Notes: generated by a model not told the origin, from the letters alone. Counted from the stretch's first letter, positions 38,701 to 48,400 are shown. The stretch is 64,000 nt of DNA from Oreocharis arfaki (GCA_013398015.1 VZRR01011614.1:256142-320141), one strand, 5' to 3'. Made by a program: numbers and translations.

Positions 38701-41700
38701 GCCATCATTATCTTCTGTCTGGCACCTGGGAAACTGGAGAGTCACAACAAAGGTCACGTTGGATCCTACCAGCGCTGGGCTGTCACTGTCCAATTTGGCT
38801 GTCACCCTTCCACCTGTAGAAAAGAAAATTGGTCTTCACTGCGGCAAAGGGTGCATCAGAGCAGAAGCTACCATCAACTGTGCACCATTTACGTTAGAAA
38901 TGCTTTATTGATTATTCTGTTTCTAAGGGGTCTCATGCTCTGGAGTCACTTGTGCTTTAATCAAAACCCCAACTTCAAACAATCAGAGGGACTCAGCATA
39001 GCCCCCCAGATCATTTACTAGTCTGCCATTAATTTTCTTCCTAAAGCTAAGAATATAGCTTTCTACCCATGTGGGGTCAATATATTCCAAAGGAGAAATT
39101 TTTTGTTTTTCCCCAGGGATGACACAGTCATTACCCCTCAGCTCAGACGAGGTGACAATAAACATGGTCTTTGCTGAAGCTGCCAATCTGAAGCCCACAT
39201 GCCCTACTTAGGTAGCAGTTGAAGCTACCTGTCCTCCAGGGTATGTTTCACATAATGGATTATTCTAGAGCCCTGACCATTAATACTTCTTAGTAAGTAT
39301 TGATGTCTTAGGTTAGTCATAATGGGAAAGCATTTTATGTAATACCTCGCTGTTCCGCTTCCTCAGGCAACCCATTGGGAATGGTATCAAACCCAGTCAT
39401 GTCTAACTCGCCATTCTGTGTAGCAGTGGATATTGCCCCTATGAAAATGCACTATAGCACCTGTGCTCTGCATTGTGGTGGATTTTCTGGACAGTTTTGC
39501 AAGTGTCTTTGAAATGTGTACGTGCGATCACCTTTCCAGCAGTCCTTCCATCTGGGATCTCCTTCTTCCCAGAAAGGATAAAGCTTTTCATTCCATTTAT
39601 TTTGATCACTAGACCAGCCCTGTAGCTTCTTGTAGGATGTGACAGGAGAAGTACTTCCATGGCTCAAGACATCTTGAAACCCTAGAGAGAAAACCAAACA
39701 TCAGTGTAAATGTACTGCAATTTTCCCTACTACTATAAAATCATTACGCTTGTGCTGAACTTTAATCATGTGCTGGTAGAAAACTTTTCACCAGTAGAAA
39801 GTTATGGAATTTTATCATCAAGGATATAAACACATCAACTATAATCAACATAAAGACAATTCCACCACTGTCACACTGACATTTTTTTCTACTTGCAGTA
39901 TTGGAAACTTCCGAGACACAGAATTAAAATGTTTAGTGTTTTGACCATATCATAGCAATTGCTTCTAAGAATTTACACAACCTTGCAACAGTCAGGCTCT
40001 CTGCACAGAGGTTGCTTGATTTCTGACTGCTTTGCCTGGTAATAAATCTACAAGTAAAAGGCTAACAGGATAAGTTCATTCTGTGTCTCAGTTGTGCTCT
40101 ACTGGAAGTTATGCCAGGAATTAGTTTTGACCCAGTGCAGCTCCTTTGGTGAGTTGGCTGGTGGTTTGGGTGGGAGGGGTGGAACCAATTATAACAGAAG
40201 CTGGTATTTCCAGAAAAGGAAATTTAGAGCTGAATAGTAAATTCAATCTGTTTATAATATAACAACAATAACATATTAGCTTCATGCCTGTTATTTAAAA
40301 ATGGCTCAGATATTAAATAACTTCAATAACCTTTTCTTCTCATATTACTACAAATGATGGGCTCAAACCTTTCCCAGGCTTCTAGGGTCCCTCTTTCTGT
40401 CACAAAGGACACGTAGTGGAAAGCAAGGTAAATATTCAAGTGACCTGTAGGAACACGCTGGCCGCTGTAGGATGCCATAAAAATATGTTAACCAGTAGGC
40501 TCATGGGCACAGTTCCATGAGAGCCTGGAGGCTTTAAAGAGCTCTGCCGTGTTAATCAGGTGAGGTAACTGCTGGGTGTGCCATTCTGTCACAACATCAA
40601 GGGAGTTTGGATTTCTGCCTTCCATGGCTTTATTGTAAAGGTTCGGCTGATGCAGAATGCTTCTGAGATTTATACCCAAGTGCAACGAAGTTCTGGGTGA
40701 CTTCAAGGAAAATGCAGAGAGACCTGTAAGAAGGGCAAGAATTGCCCTGTATGCTGTAACCTAACTGGTTGTGTTGGAATTTCTCCAAGCTTTGGAAAAG
40801 ACATGGAGCAGGTGTAGCCAGTTTAAGCGCAGTCTTTAGAGGTGAGTGAGTCCTAATTTTATTGCAAGACGATCCAGAGAAACAGGTCAGAAGAAGAGGT
40901 GGAAGCTGCTTTCTCTTTGTGTTTTATTGCCCAGTGAGATTTCTGCTGGGCAGGAAGAACATCCCTTGCCCAGTCCCATCTCAACTCCGAGCTGATGCTG
41001 GTAGCTCTCTCCCCAGTCTTGAGGACTGAATGGTTTGAGGAAAAGAACAGATTTTGCACTCAGAGACACAATCTCCCACAGTCTTTTGCCCTCCAGGAAC
41101 TCCCTGCAGTCTCACTTAAATCACTTGAATCAAGCCTTTCCTGCAGATTTAATATATTTTGATGTGAGCAAGCATAACATTATGACTAGTGTTTACTTAA
41201 TGACCTGTATCACATGCTGTATTGTTTTGGGTCTTGGTCAGAAGAAGAGTTTGGTAATGTTGTTGTTCAGAAACTTTGCTCAGGAAAAAAACAAATTAGC
41301 AACTATAAAAGTACTTCACAAAGGCTTAGCAAGTTCAATTACACTTTAGGTATCACTAAACTAATGTGTCATTTTGTTCAATAGTAAATGGCTACCTAAT
41401 TTTTGTAATTTCTTTTTCCAATTCTCCTTGATTTTATCTAAAAATTATTTAATGCATAAAAATGTTTTGATTTCGTCAGATGAAAACCTTTCAATCATTG
41501 TTTTTTCCCCAAATGTTGAATTTATCAAAAACAGCTGGAGCACTTTTAATTTTATAAATGCTTTTAATTTTGAATTTTCAGTAACAATCCTTGAATTCAG
41601 AATTCATTTTCTAGTCCAGTAATAACTATTGTCACTGCTTCTAAATCACAAGCTGTTTAGGTATTTCTTTGCCTCCCTGATGTGCTTTGTTTATTTCAAT

Positions 41701-44646
41701 CAAATACAAAACATTTCACAAGCTTCAGGACAAGACAAAGATGGTTTTTCAGATGAGGAAAAACTTCTGCACTAATTTCTCTAACACATGGAACTGAAGA
41801 TTTTTCAGTTGGTGAATTTAAAGGAACAAAAAGCTTTAATGTATTTATTTTTTAACAATGAAAACCACTCAAGAACAGATGTTGGTCATAACCAAAGTTA
41901 GAGTAACTTAGTTCAAAACAGAGTAATGTTATGCTCCAAGGAACAGATTACTGTAATAGTTTTGGTGACGTGATCATAGGAGAAAAGTTCTTATACTTCG
42001 ATTGACTTTCGTCTTTCTCATTCTGGCTTTCATTTTGGTGAAAAATGTAGCAAAGACAAGTTCAGTATTTCCTGTAAAAGTGCATTAGCCATGAAAGAGA
42101 GAATGAGAGCCAATGTTAGGACAGCAGAAATAGAAAGATGACCTGGCTAAAGAGGATAGAAGCGTATTAGAAGTAAAAAGGCTGATGGAATGGCACCAGA
42201 CTGTAACATAAACTTTCTAAAGTTATGTATAGAAACATAATAAAGCAGGACAAAAAAGATTTTGAGGAACAACTTGCAAAAACATAAAAACTACGAATTA
42301 ATTTTTTTACCCCCAAATACAAACTAAGTGGGAAAGTTTGCCAGGAAGTTTAGGGCCAAAAGATGATGTAGATACAAAAGAAGCATTCAGGGAAGGTAAA
42401 GGGGTAGCACAGAAGTCAAATAGGTCAATTGGTTTATATTTTCATTCACAAAGGAAGAGCACAGGAGGTTTCTGTAAAAGAATTTTTTTTTTACAATGAC
42501 AGAGAGCGTCTCTCAAAATGAAGTGTTGGCACAAAAACCCCAATTATAGAACAAATCAACAAAATGACAAAGTTGTCTAGATAGGATGGCCCAAGTATGG
42601 AAGTTATTCAAGAGTGAAATAAATGAGCTATTAACCATAGCATGTAACATCTTGCTTAACACTGCTTCAGTGACTGAGAAACAAAAATTGGCAAATGTGA
42701 TGACAGTTTTTAAAAACACTTCCAGGGAAGACTTAGAGGATTAAAAAAAAACTTTGTGGCTCAAGTTGGAGAAGCTGGTAGGAACAGCAGTGAAGAACAG
42801 AGTAAGGAGGTACAGTGCATTAATATGATTTGCCATAAAAGGAGTGCATTGCTCACAAACATATTCCAAGTTTTGCGAGGGAGACAGAGAGCATGGGAAC
42901 AAGGCTGACCTGCTTGTTACAGTCTGCCTGAGTTCCAGACAGCACTTGATGAGGTCCCTTGCTTAAGGAACATAAAGCAATTAAGTTACCGTGGGATAAG
43001 AATGAAGGATTTCACATGAACAAATTATTGGTTAGGATATTTTAAAAAAGTTATGAATAAGTGCCCAGTTTTCTCCATTGTTAAAATCATTTAAAATGTT
43101 CATAATTTGGAAAACAGCTAAACAGCAAAATTCTTTAATATGCTGAAGACTGTGCATTAAAGAGGGGAGGACTGTATGAAACCCAATGACTCAAGAATAA
43201 AACTATGAAATTCAACAGAGTTAAATGTAACATTACTTTGAGAATGAGGGGCTCTAAACTAGCTCTAAACTCAGAAATGGGATCTTGCAGCTTTATAGTT
43301 TTGAATGCAGTGCTCACTGGTAGTTGAAAATCTAGGAAAAGGCTAGATAGAGAACAAAGATGAGAACATCATTACAGCATTGTATAATGCCGTGTCTTGA
43401 GTACTGTATGCTCTGTTCTCTGCAGCTCAATCAGTATAAAAGATCTGAAAAAATACAGAGAGAGGTGGCGAGGACACTACAAAGGGATAGAATTGTTTCC
43501 ATATGGGGAACAGCTAAATAGACTGTGTCTTGAAGCCTGGAGAAGAGGTGACAGAGGAGAATATAAAAACAGAATCATGAACAGCATGGAGGAAGAAGCT
43601 GAAAGTACAAAAGGAGAATCAAACAAAACCAGCAGGTTACAGGTTCTAAGCACATGAAAGGTACTTCTTCACGAAAGGCACAATTAAGGTGAGAAATTTT
43701 TTGCTGGCAGGATGTAGCGTGTCCCAAAAATTTACACGTGTTGCAATGAAAGCCCAAATGCATGAAGAGATGGAAGAAGTTGAGTAAAAACTGTTAAATT
43801 CAATGACTCTGCATCTGACAGAGGCAATTCTGGTGCTATAAATCATCAAAAGCTGGGAAAGTGTCCTGACCTGCCCAGTTATACACCCAGTACTATTCTC
43901 CATTGAAGGCAGGTACAAGGCTAGATGAATGCTCAGATGAACTTCAGCTTTTAAGTTTTTCTATTTCCATACTGTACATTCTGGAATTTGAGCTTAAAAT
44001 CCCATTTCTGCATTCCCAGCCCTGAGCTCAGGGAGTCATCCTGAGACTTGAGTCAAATTGGGAGCCCAGAAAGAAGCAGAAGATCAGCCCAGTCCCTGCC
44101 CACTGTGGCTTGCAGATCTAATTCCTTGACTGGGCTCCCTGAGGTTAGGGATCTGCAGGTCCCAGTGTCCAAGTGGGGAGCACTGTTTCTGACCTGGCCT
44201 CTCCCAGCCACAGCTGAGCCAAGCAAACTGTGCAAAGTCCATTCTGCATCTGCCGTTTTAGCCATGCTTGAACTGGGGAAGTATTGCTAGGAATTTGCTG
44301 CCAAGAGCCAAGGCTTGGCTCCAGTCAGCTCAGTGTACCTGTGGAGCACAGGGAACAGATTACTGAGCAGCTCCCAGCACGCTTCTCCAGCTCAGGCACC
44401 TTTTCTACCCGGAGCCAGGCCACCCTGAGGTGGAACCAGCTGTCGCCTACTGGGTCGCAGGCACGGCTCCAGCAACCACCACAGGTGCTCGGGGCAGCCG
44501 CTTTTCCTGCGCTGGCTTGGGATGTGGAACACGCCGAGGCAGGAGGCAGGGATGCTGGGGTGAGGGAAGCACTCACGTGTAGCAGCAGCACACAGCACCG
44601 CTTGGGCCAGCAGCAGCAATCCGAGGTGGTGGCGAACACCGCTCAT
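29604..44646 (-). CDS. GPNMB: GPNMB (QNR-71 in quail), complete, 561 residues
   Basis: Type I membrane glycoprotein of melanosomes, endolysosomes and cell surface, in the PMEL/GPNMB family; its avian orthologue QNR-71 is known from pigmented cells. Eleven exons total 1686 bases and join without a frame break into 561 residues, close to the family length. Order: signal peptide (1-23), N-terminal region (24-234), PKD domain (about 235-320, with WNFGDGSG), Pro/Ser/acidic linker (to about 378), kringle-like domain with six Cys (410, 419, 427, 435, 444, 459), transmembrane helix (491-510), and a cytoplasmic tail with YKPI (516-519) and the ExxxLL signal ERNPLL (549-554). Eleven N-glycosylation sequons are visible. 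The RGD of the human protein is EGD here (63-65). The start ATG sits in a good context (GGAACCATGA). The 5' flank carries MITF-type E-boxes. Confidence 0.97.
29758..30501 (-). other. GPNMB: GPNMB intron 10
   Basis: GT-AG intron of 0.7 kb. Nothing else recognised. Confidence 0.85.
30502..30589 (-). CDS. GPNMB: GPNMB exon 10: transmembrane segment
   Basis: 88 bases encoding ASSGATEG and then the hydrophobic run VFIFLGLLAVFATIGAFVLY (491-510). Acceptor CTCTAG, donor GTAAGT. Confidence 0.96.
30590..32080 (-). other. GPNMB: GPNMB intron 9
   Basis: GT-AG intron of 1.5 kb. Nothing else recognised. Confidence 0.85.
32081..32286 (-). CDS. GPNMB: GPNMB exon 9: kringle-like domain
   Basis: 206 bases, residues 413-482. 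Contains five of the six Cys of the kringle-like domain (419, 427, 435, 444, 459) and the conserved end GTYCINITLGDDTSQALASA. Donor GTGAGT. Confidence 0.97.
32287..33182 (-). other. GPNMB: GPNMB intron 8
   Basis: GT-AG intron of 0.9 kb; contains one TCATGTGC word at 32649-32656. Confidence 0.85.
33183..33285 (-). CDS. GPNMB: GPNMB exon 8
   Basis: 103 bases, EGILEVNIIQMT… to VDFVVTCQG plus two bases of Ser. It begins the kringle-like region (Cys410). IQMT occurs twice in a row (387-390 and 392-395), a small internal duplication not present in the human protein as I recall it. Confidence 0.95.
33286..33857 (-). other. GPNMB: GPNMB intron 7
   Basis: GT-AG intron of 0.6 kb. Nothing else recognised. 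Confidence 0.85.
33858..33980 (-). CDS. GPNMB: GPNMB exon 7: acidic Ser-rich linker
   Basis: 123 bases, phase 1 at both ends. Encodes TTKPSSDSDSSATIESGEDN and then GGCHIYRNGYYGSSIDVV. This is the linker between the PKD and kringle-like domains. Confidence 0.94.
   Translation of the reverse strand, partial: LRPNHLLILTLLPLSSQGRIILMEVAIFTEMDTMEVVLML
33981..35161 (-). other. GPNMB: GPNMB intron 6
   Basis: GT-AG intron of 1.2 kb. Nothing else recognised. Confidence 0.85.
35162..35470 (-). CDS. GPNMB: GPNMB exon 6: PKD domain
   Basis: 309 bases, phase 1 at both ends; the whole PKD domain lies in this one exon. Landmarks are IPVFVSMFQKHDRN, KIHDPSHYLNNS, the PKD signature YKWNFGDGSG, and FTMNLTVQA. 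It ends in a Pro/Thr stretch (PVTPTAPPPTSAG). Four N-glycosylation sequons. Confidence 0.97.
35471..35938 (-). other. GPNMB: GPNMB intron 5
   Basis: GT-AG intron of 0.5 kb. Nothing else recognised. Confidence 0.85.
35939..36097 (-). CDS. GPNMB: GPNMB exon 5
   Basis: 159 bases, phase 1 at both ends. Encodes GQYYQTTGRSSAKFSVNTAN, then ITLGKHGMAVSIYRRGHSGF and VPIARAKTVYSVT. The SVNTAN(I/V)TLG segment is conserved in the family and carries a sequon. Donor GTGAGT. Confidence 0.96.
36098..37148 (-). other. GPNMB: GPNMB intron 4
   Basis: GT-AG intron of 1.1 kb; the donor GTTAGC is weak. Contains a short ATT run near 36561. Confidence 0.85.
37149..37328 (-). CDS. GPNMB: GPNMB exon 4
   Basis: 180 bases, phase 1 at both ends. 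Contains VYVYNWTEWTDNCGWENCTS and the highly conserved HNVFPDGRPFPHHPGWRRRN and FIYVFHTFG. Cys143 and Cys148 are not in the human sequence as I remember it. Three sequons. Confidence 0.97.
37329..38669 (-). other. GPNMB: GPNMB intron 3
   Basis: GT-AG intron of 1.3 kb. Nothing else recognised. Confidence 0.85.
38670..38813 (-). CDS. GPNMB: GPNMB exon 3
   Basis: 144 bases, phase 1 at both ends. Encodes GRVTAKLDSDSPALVGSNVT, FVVTLQFPRCQTEDNDGNIV and YSRNCTR. The DSPALVGSN(I/V)TF segment is a family landmark. A 175-codon open frame on the other strand over this exon is a shadow. Confidence 0.96.
38814..39531 (-). other. GPNMB: GPNMB intron 2
   Basis: GT-AG intron of 0.7 kb; the donor GTGATC is weak. 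Nothing else recognised. Confidence 0.85.
39532..39681 (-). CDS. GPNMB: GPNMB exon 2
   Basis: 150 bases, phase 1 at both ends. Encodes FQDVLSHGSTSPVTSYKKLQ, then GWSSDQNKWNEKLYPFWEEG and DPRWKDCWK. The WNEKLYP and RWK..WKG landmarks are intact, but the RGD tripeptide of human GPNMB reads EGD, and Cys71 is an extra cysteine. Confidence 0.96.
39682..44576 (-). other. GPNMB: GPNMB intron 1 (4.9 kb)
   Basis: GT-AG intron. Its upstream part contains an old plus-oriented CR1/L3-like element. MITF-like words TCATGTGC (39766-39773) and TCACATGA (43012-43019) also occur. Confidence 0.85.
42400..43980 (+). mobile_element. Ancient, degenerate CR1/L3-like LINE (limits uncertain)
   Basis: The clearest part is about 43380-43700. 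It follows the order expected for a CR1-type LINE 3' region: TACTGTATGCTCTGTTCTCT, AAAATACAGAGAGAGGTGGC, GCCTGGAGAAGAGGTGACAG, then a TACTTCTTCACGAAAGGCAC segment. AGCTGGGAAAGTGTCCTGAC and a TACTATTCTC word near the 3' end (43851-43900) fit turtle/amniote CR1 elements. It is far more diverged than the other CR1 copies here. The left limit is a guess. Confidence 0.5.
44577..44646 (-). CDS. GPNMB: GPNMB exon 1: signal peptide
   Basis: Seventy bases from ATG (44644-44646) to ACA plus one base of Arg, then donor GTGAGT. Encodes MSGVRHHLGLLLLAQAVLCA and AAT, a clear signal peptide with a Leu core and small residues before the likely cleavage point. The frame is open upstream too, but this ATG in ACCATGA context directly precedes the signal peptide. 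Confidence 0.95.
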
Positions 44647-44773
44647 GGTTCCGGAGAGCCTGGGCCGAGGCTCAGCACCTGCCGAGGAGCAGCGTGGCCG
44701 GATCCTGCGTGCGGAAACTCCTCCGGTCCCCACTGGGAGGTGAGAATGAAGTTTCTCTGCTGCTCTGCTCTCC

Positions 44774-44781
44774 GATTAAAT
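44774..44781 (-). promoter_or_regulatory. GPNMB: Possible TATA-like element of GPNMB
   Basis: ATTTAATC on the minus strand, 128 bases upstream of the start codon and just downstream of the proximal E-box. Weak match; the transcription start is unknown. Confidence 0.25.
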
Positions 44782-44797
44782 CGAGGGCCCCGGGACT

Positions 44798-44809
44798 CAT
44801 CATGTGATG
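44798..44809 (-). promoter_or_regulatory. GPNMB: Proximal MITF-type E-box of GPNMB
   Basis: The core TCATGTGA (44800-44807) lies inside CATCATGTGATG, whose five-base arms are palindromic. MITF/TFE proteins are known activators of GPNMB/QNR-71 and favour TCATGTG-type E-boxes. It lies about 155 bases upstream of the ATG. Confidence 0.6.
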
Positions 44810-44853
44810 GAATTAAGCAGAGATGCATGATTTTGTCTTCAGCTTCTTTCAGC

Positions 44854-44871
44854 TCATGTGCTTATGACTCA
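44854..44871 (-). promoter_or_regulatory. GPNMB: Second M-box-like site with adjacent AP-1 site
   Basis: TCATGTGC (44854-44861) in the context AGCTCATGTGCTT, close to the melanocyte M-box, followed three bases later by a perfect AP-1 word TGACTCA (44865-44871). Confidence 0.5.
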
Positions 44872-44879
44872 CTCCCTTT

Positions 44880-47800
44880 GCTTTCAGCATTCCCTGGGAT
44901 TTCTGAGAGACCTGTTTGGAGCCACACCATTCACCTCACAGGCATTTTTGTACTAGTTTTGCACTGTGATCAATTTTTGTACTTAATTTGTTTTTAAATT
45001 AGGAGCAGTTATTTCCAGAAATCCAAATTAACTCTTGCCCCAGCCTGATTTGCAAGTGTTACTGCAACAGCTCACTGCAATTGATGAACCCATCACTATT
45101 TAACCACATGGCTCGCCACAAATGCTGGGCAACAACTCTAAACTAAATGGAAAATGGCCAATTTGAACACATCTCTTGACTTGGCTCCTGGTCAGAGTTG
45201 ATTGTTAAGGAAAATGTTATTTAAACATTTAGTGAGTACATGCCTTTCCAATTCAACCATGGCTAGAGATGCCATCACAGCCTCTGAGTGGTGATGGCCA
45301 TCCAATAAATATCTAGCACCCAAATTGCCGTGACCCACACACAGACAAGTATTTGACTGTATAAACTTCATGGATTGTAGCAATAAACGAAAAATGGACT
45401 TTGCTGCTCAGCCTAATAATGAGGTATAACCAGTGGCTCAAGAGGACCAGCATAGGTTGGCAAACACTGCACCTAGTGGTTCAAATTCAGGTTCAGTGTG
45501 CTTTCCCAGCCCAGGCAGTGCAGCAGCTGATTTTCACTGAAGCCCTGGCAGCCTTGTGAAGTTTCTTGCTGTTGTTTGCTGCAAAGAACAAGCTTTGGTA
45601 AGATGGCAAGGCATAGGGCCAAGTACAGTCCTCAAGAGAGAACTCAATAGTAGTTTCAGTGATCCCAAAGAACAGCACTCGTAAGCGTGGCAGTGGCTAG
45701 CCAGAAACCAGTGAGCTGGGCAACAGTAAACCATTTTTATTTTGGGCAGGGCAGGTGGAAGTCCATAATTCCAGGGCACTGTCAACAGAATGAAGAGATT
45801 GCTCAATGGAAGGGGATTTTAGAACTCTGACTACCTTTTTTGGTAGTTTCTTCTAGTTTTCTAGTGTTTTCTATTAGCTGTGTAAGTTATTACCACTACC
45901 CAGAGCACCCCAGCCAGCATTTCTCTCAGTAATTCAGGCTCTGATGTCCAGCCCTGTGGATCTTGCATATGTAGACTCCATGCTTCAGCATCCTCCTTGC
46001 TGGAGCAGCTCCCTCCTACTGCCAGCGAAGGAGCAGGGTGAAGGCAATAGCCTTAGGAGTACAGGCTTGTTTAAACTAAGCCCTCATTATCTGACGGAAA
46101 GAAGGGGGAGCATAAATCGAAGTCAAAGCTGTGACTGACTGTGCAAAAAAATCATATGACTGCAGCATCCTCATGTGATTGTTGCTTTTTTTTTTATTAT
46201 TCAATCAGCTACATTCCCAGTTGAAATGTCAGGTTTCGAAGGCATTCACAATTATTTTTTAAACCATGTGGGACATTAATTGCACTCTTTTGTTTCCAGG
46301 TTGTTGATCCTAGAAGTGAAAAGTGACCTTCAAACACTGTGGTTCAGCACTGGGAGCCTGATCCAAAGTCTGCTAGGGAGAAAGGAGGTTTGAATGCTCA
46401 TTCCCAAGAGGGTTTTGAGAACCTCCAGAGGAAAACTGCTGACAACAAATGCCTGTTAATTAAAACCAAAAATTTATCAGCCTAAAAACAATAAAGTTGG
46501 TTAGGATGGAGTTTTTTGCCATGTTATTTGATACATTAAATTGTTACATAAATTTTGAGTGACAGTCTCAATAAGAACCAGCTGGTAGAAATTATTAAAC
46601 ATTGTAAATAGACTTCAGAGGCACTGAGGATCAGGCCTGTGGTTAGAGGAATCCAAACCCACCAGGGCTGGGGTAATAACTAAAAGGTGGCTTTACTGTG
46701 ACACTCCAGTCCTTCCTCCTCTGCTCTTGGGCCTTAGATTACACATTCCTGCAGGGCTGACAAAGAAAATATTTGGGTCCTCTTGTGCTGTGGCTGTGGC
46801 CAACATTCACAAGAGGAGAGAAGGGAAGAAAGAGCTAGGAGGAACAGAAAAGCAAAGGGAGTGATAAGAAGAATAAAAAGCTAAGAAAAGTATGATAAGT
46901 CAAGACTGAAAGGACCATCTGAAAACTGAGCTGACTTCTCCAGGAGTCCTAGCCATAGCTGACTGGGTCTGAAAATGAGTGTCTGAAACATTGAAGAGTT
47001 GCTTGAAACCTGTGGATCATCACCAGATCTTAAATTACCTTTATAGTTTTCTACATTATTATTCTTGGTCTCTGAGAAACAGCTTTGCAATTTAAAGAAG
47101 TGAATTGAATCAGGCAGCTATAAAGGAAAAAAGGTTTGAAATATATCCTGAACATTCTCCCAGCAAAGAAACACACATTCAGGGAGATTTAGGGCCTCAC
47201 CTGACAAAAAAGTGCGTGGGCAGGAAGTGCTTGGTACTTCACAGCTTTACCACCTCAGTTATTAAATCTCATTGAGGAGATACACATCTCTGCTACCTGA
47301 AGGGCTGTCAGATGACAGGGTGTGAACATCATGTGTACCTGCATGTCTAGACTGACAGAGCTGGCATGCTCACACTGCTATCACACCGCCATCAGCGCAA
47401 CATGAATACGGGAATTGTTTATCACTGCTCACAGGAACTTTGGAAAAAAAAAAAGTGCAAAGGGAAAAAAAGAAAGGAATGAAAAAAAAAAGGATTTGAA
47501 GTATGAACTTGGCTTTTGGCCAAGAAAGCAAAGGAAAGCAAGGCAATCTTGGTTTGGCAATGTTTAGGTGAATGCTGTCTGCCATTACCAGTGATCTCTC
47601 AAGGGAACTCTGCTTAAGGCTTGACAAATTCCCTCTCTGGGAAGAAATCATCTGTGCCTCACTTCACATGGGGCAGTGGGCATCAGCTGATTGAACCAAA
47701 CAAGTAAACAAAGCTGCCTTAGCAGTCTGCAGTTCTTGTTGTACTGGGAAGGGAAAAAAGCTCCTGATCAGTTTCTAGTATCATCTATTTCAGTTTATCC

Positions 47801-47965
47801 CTGAAAAATGAATTAACCCTTGTGACTGATCAAACAGGTTTTTAATAATTCCAGTGCCTTTATTTTTAGCCTTTGTAGTTGGTAAAGCTGTGCATTTTAC
47901 CATTTTTTATGGGAAAGTGTTTCCTTGCATTCATACATTTCTCCAAATTCCTGCACTGGGGTTGG
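44880..47965. other. Upstream flank of GPNMB
   Basis: No exon supported. Two E-box words, TCATATGA (46152-46159) and TCATGTGA (46171-46178), lie 1.5 kb upstream of the GPNMB start. Otherwise unique-looking sequence. Confidence 0.6.
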
Positions 47966-48200
47966 TCACAGAATCACAGAATGGTTTCGGTTGGAAAAGA
48001 CCTTTAAGATCTTTGAGTCCAACTGTTAACCCAGCACTGCCAAGTCCACCACTAAACCATGTCCCTAAGAGACACATATACTTGTCTTTTAAATACCTCC
48101 AGGCATGGTGACTCCACCACTTCCTGGGCAGCCTGTTCCAGTGCTTGACAACCCATTCTGTGGAGAAATTTTTCCTAATATCCAATCTAAAATTGTTTCC
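47966..48200 (-). mobile_element. CR1 LINE fragment, minus orientation
   Basis: Begins CACAGAATCACAGAATGGTT and GGTTGGAAAAGACCTTTAAG, continues through AACCCAGCACTGCCAAGTCC, ACCATGTCCCTAAG and GCCTGTTCCAGTGCTTGACA. Typical reverse-complement CR1 3' end with little divergence. Confidence 0.93.
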
Positions 48201-48267
48201 AATCTAAAGATCTTTTCCAAACTCGGCATTTGACCACAGCATAGGAACAAAGAATGACCACAGACTG

Positions 48268-48400
48268 AGATAAGGCTTAGGGGTGACCTTATCTCTCTCT
48301 ACAATTACCTGAAAGGAGGTCGTAGCAGAGGGTGATCAGTCTCTTCTTCCAGGTGACAACCAACAGGATAAGAAGAAATGACCTCAAGTTGCACATGGAA
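48268..48400 (+). mobile_element. CR1 LINE fragment, plus orientation
   Basis: GGGGTGACCTTATCTCTCTC, ACAATTACCTGAAAGGAGGT and GAAATGACCTCAAGTTGCAC are CR1 3'-region words in plus orientation. It lies back to back with the minus copy at 47966. A 171-codon minus-strand open frame across it is an antisense artefact. Confidence 0.85.

Noticed and set aside
38494..39021. 175-codon plus-strand open frame
   Set aside because: Shadow on the strand opposite GPNMB exon 3.
44284..44997. 237-codon plus-strand open frame, the longest in the window
   Set aside because: It lies antisense over GPNMB exon 1 and its GC-rich promoter, has no recognisable domain, and composition explains its length.
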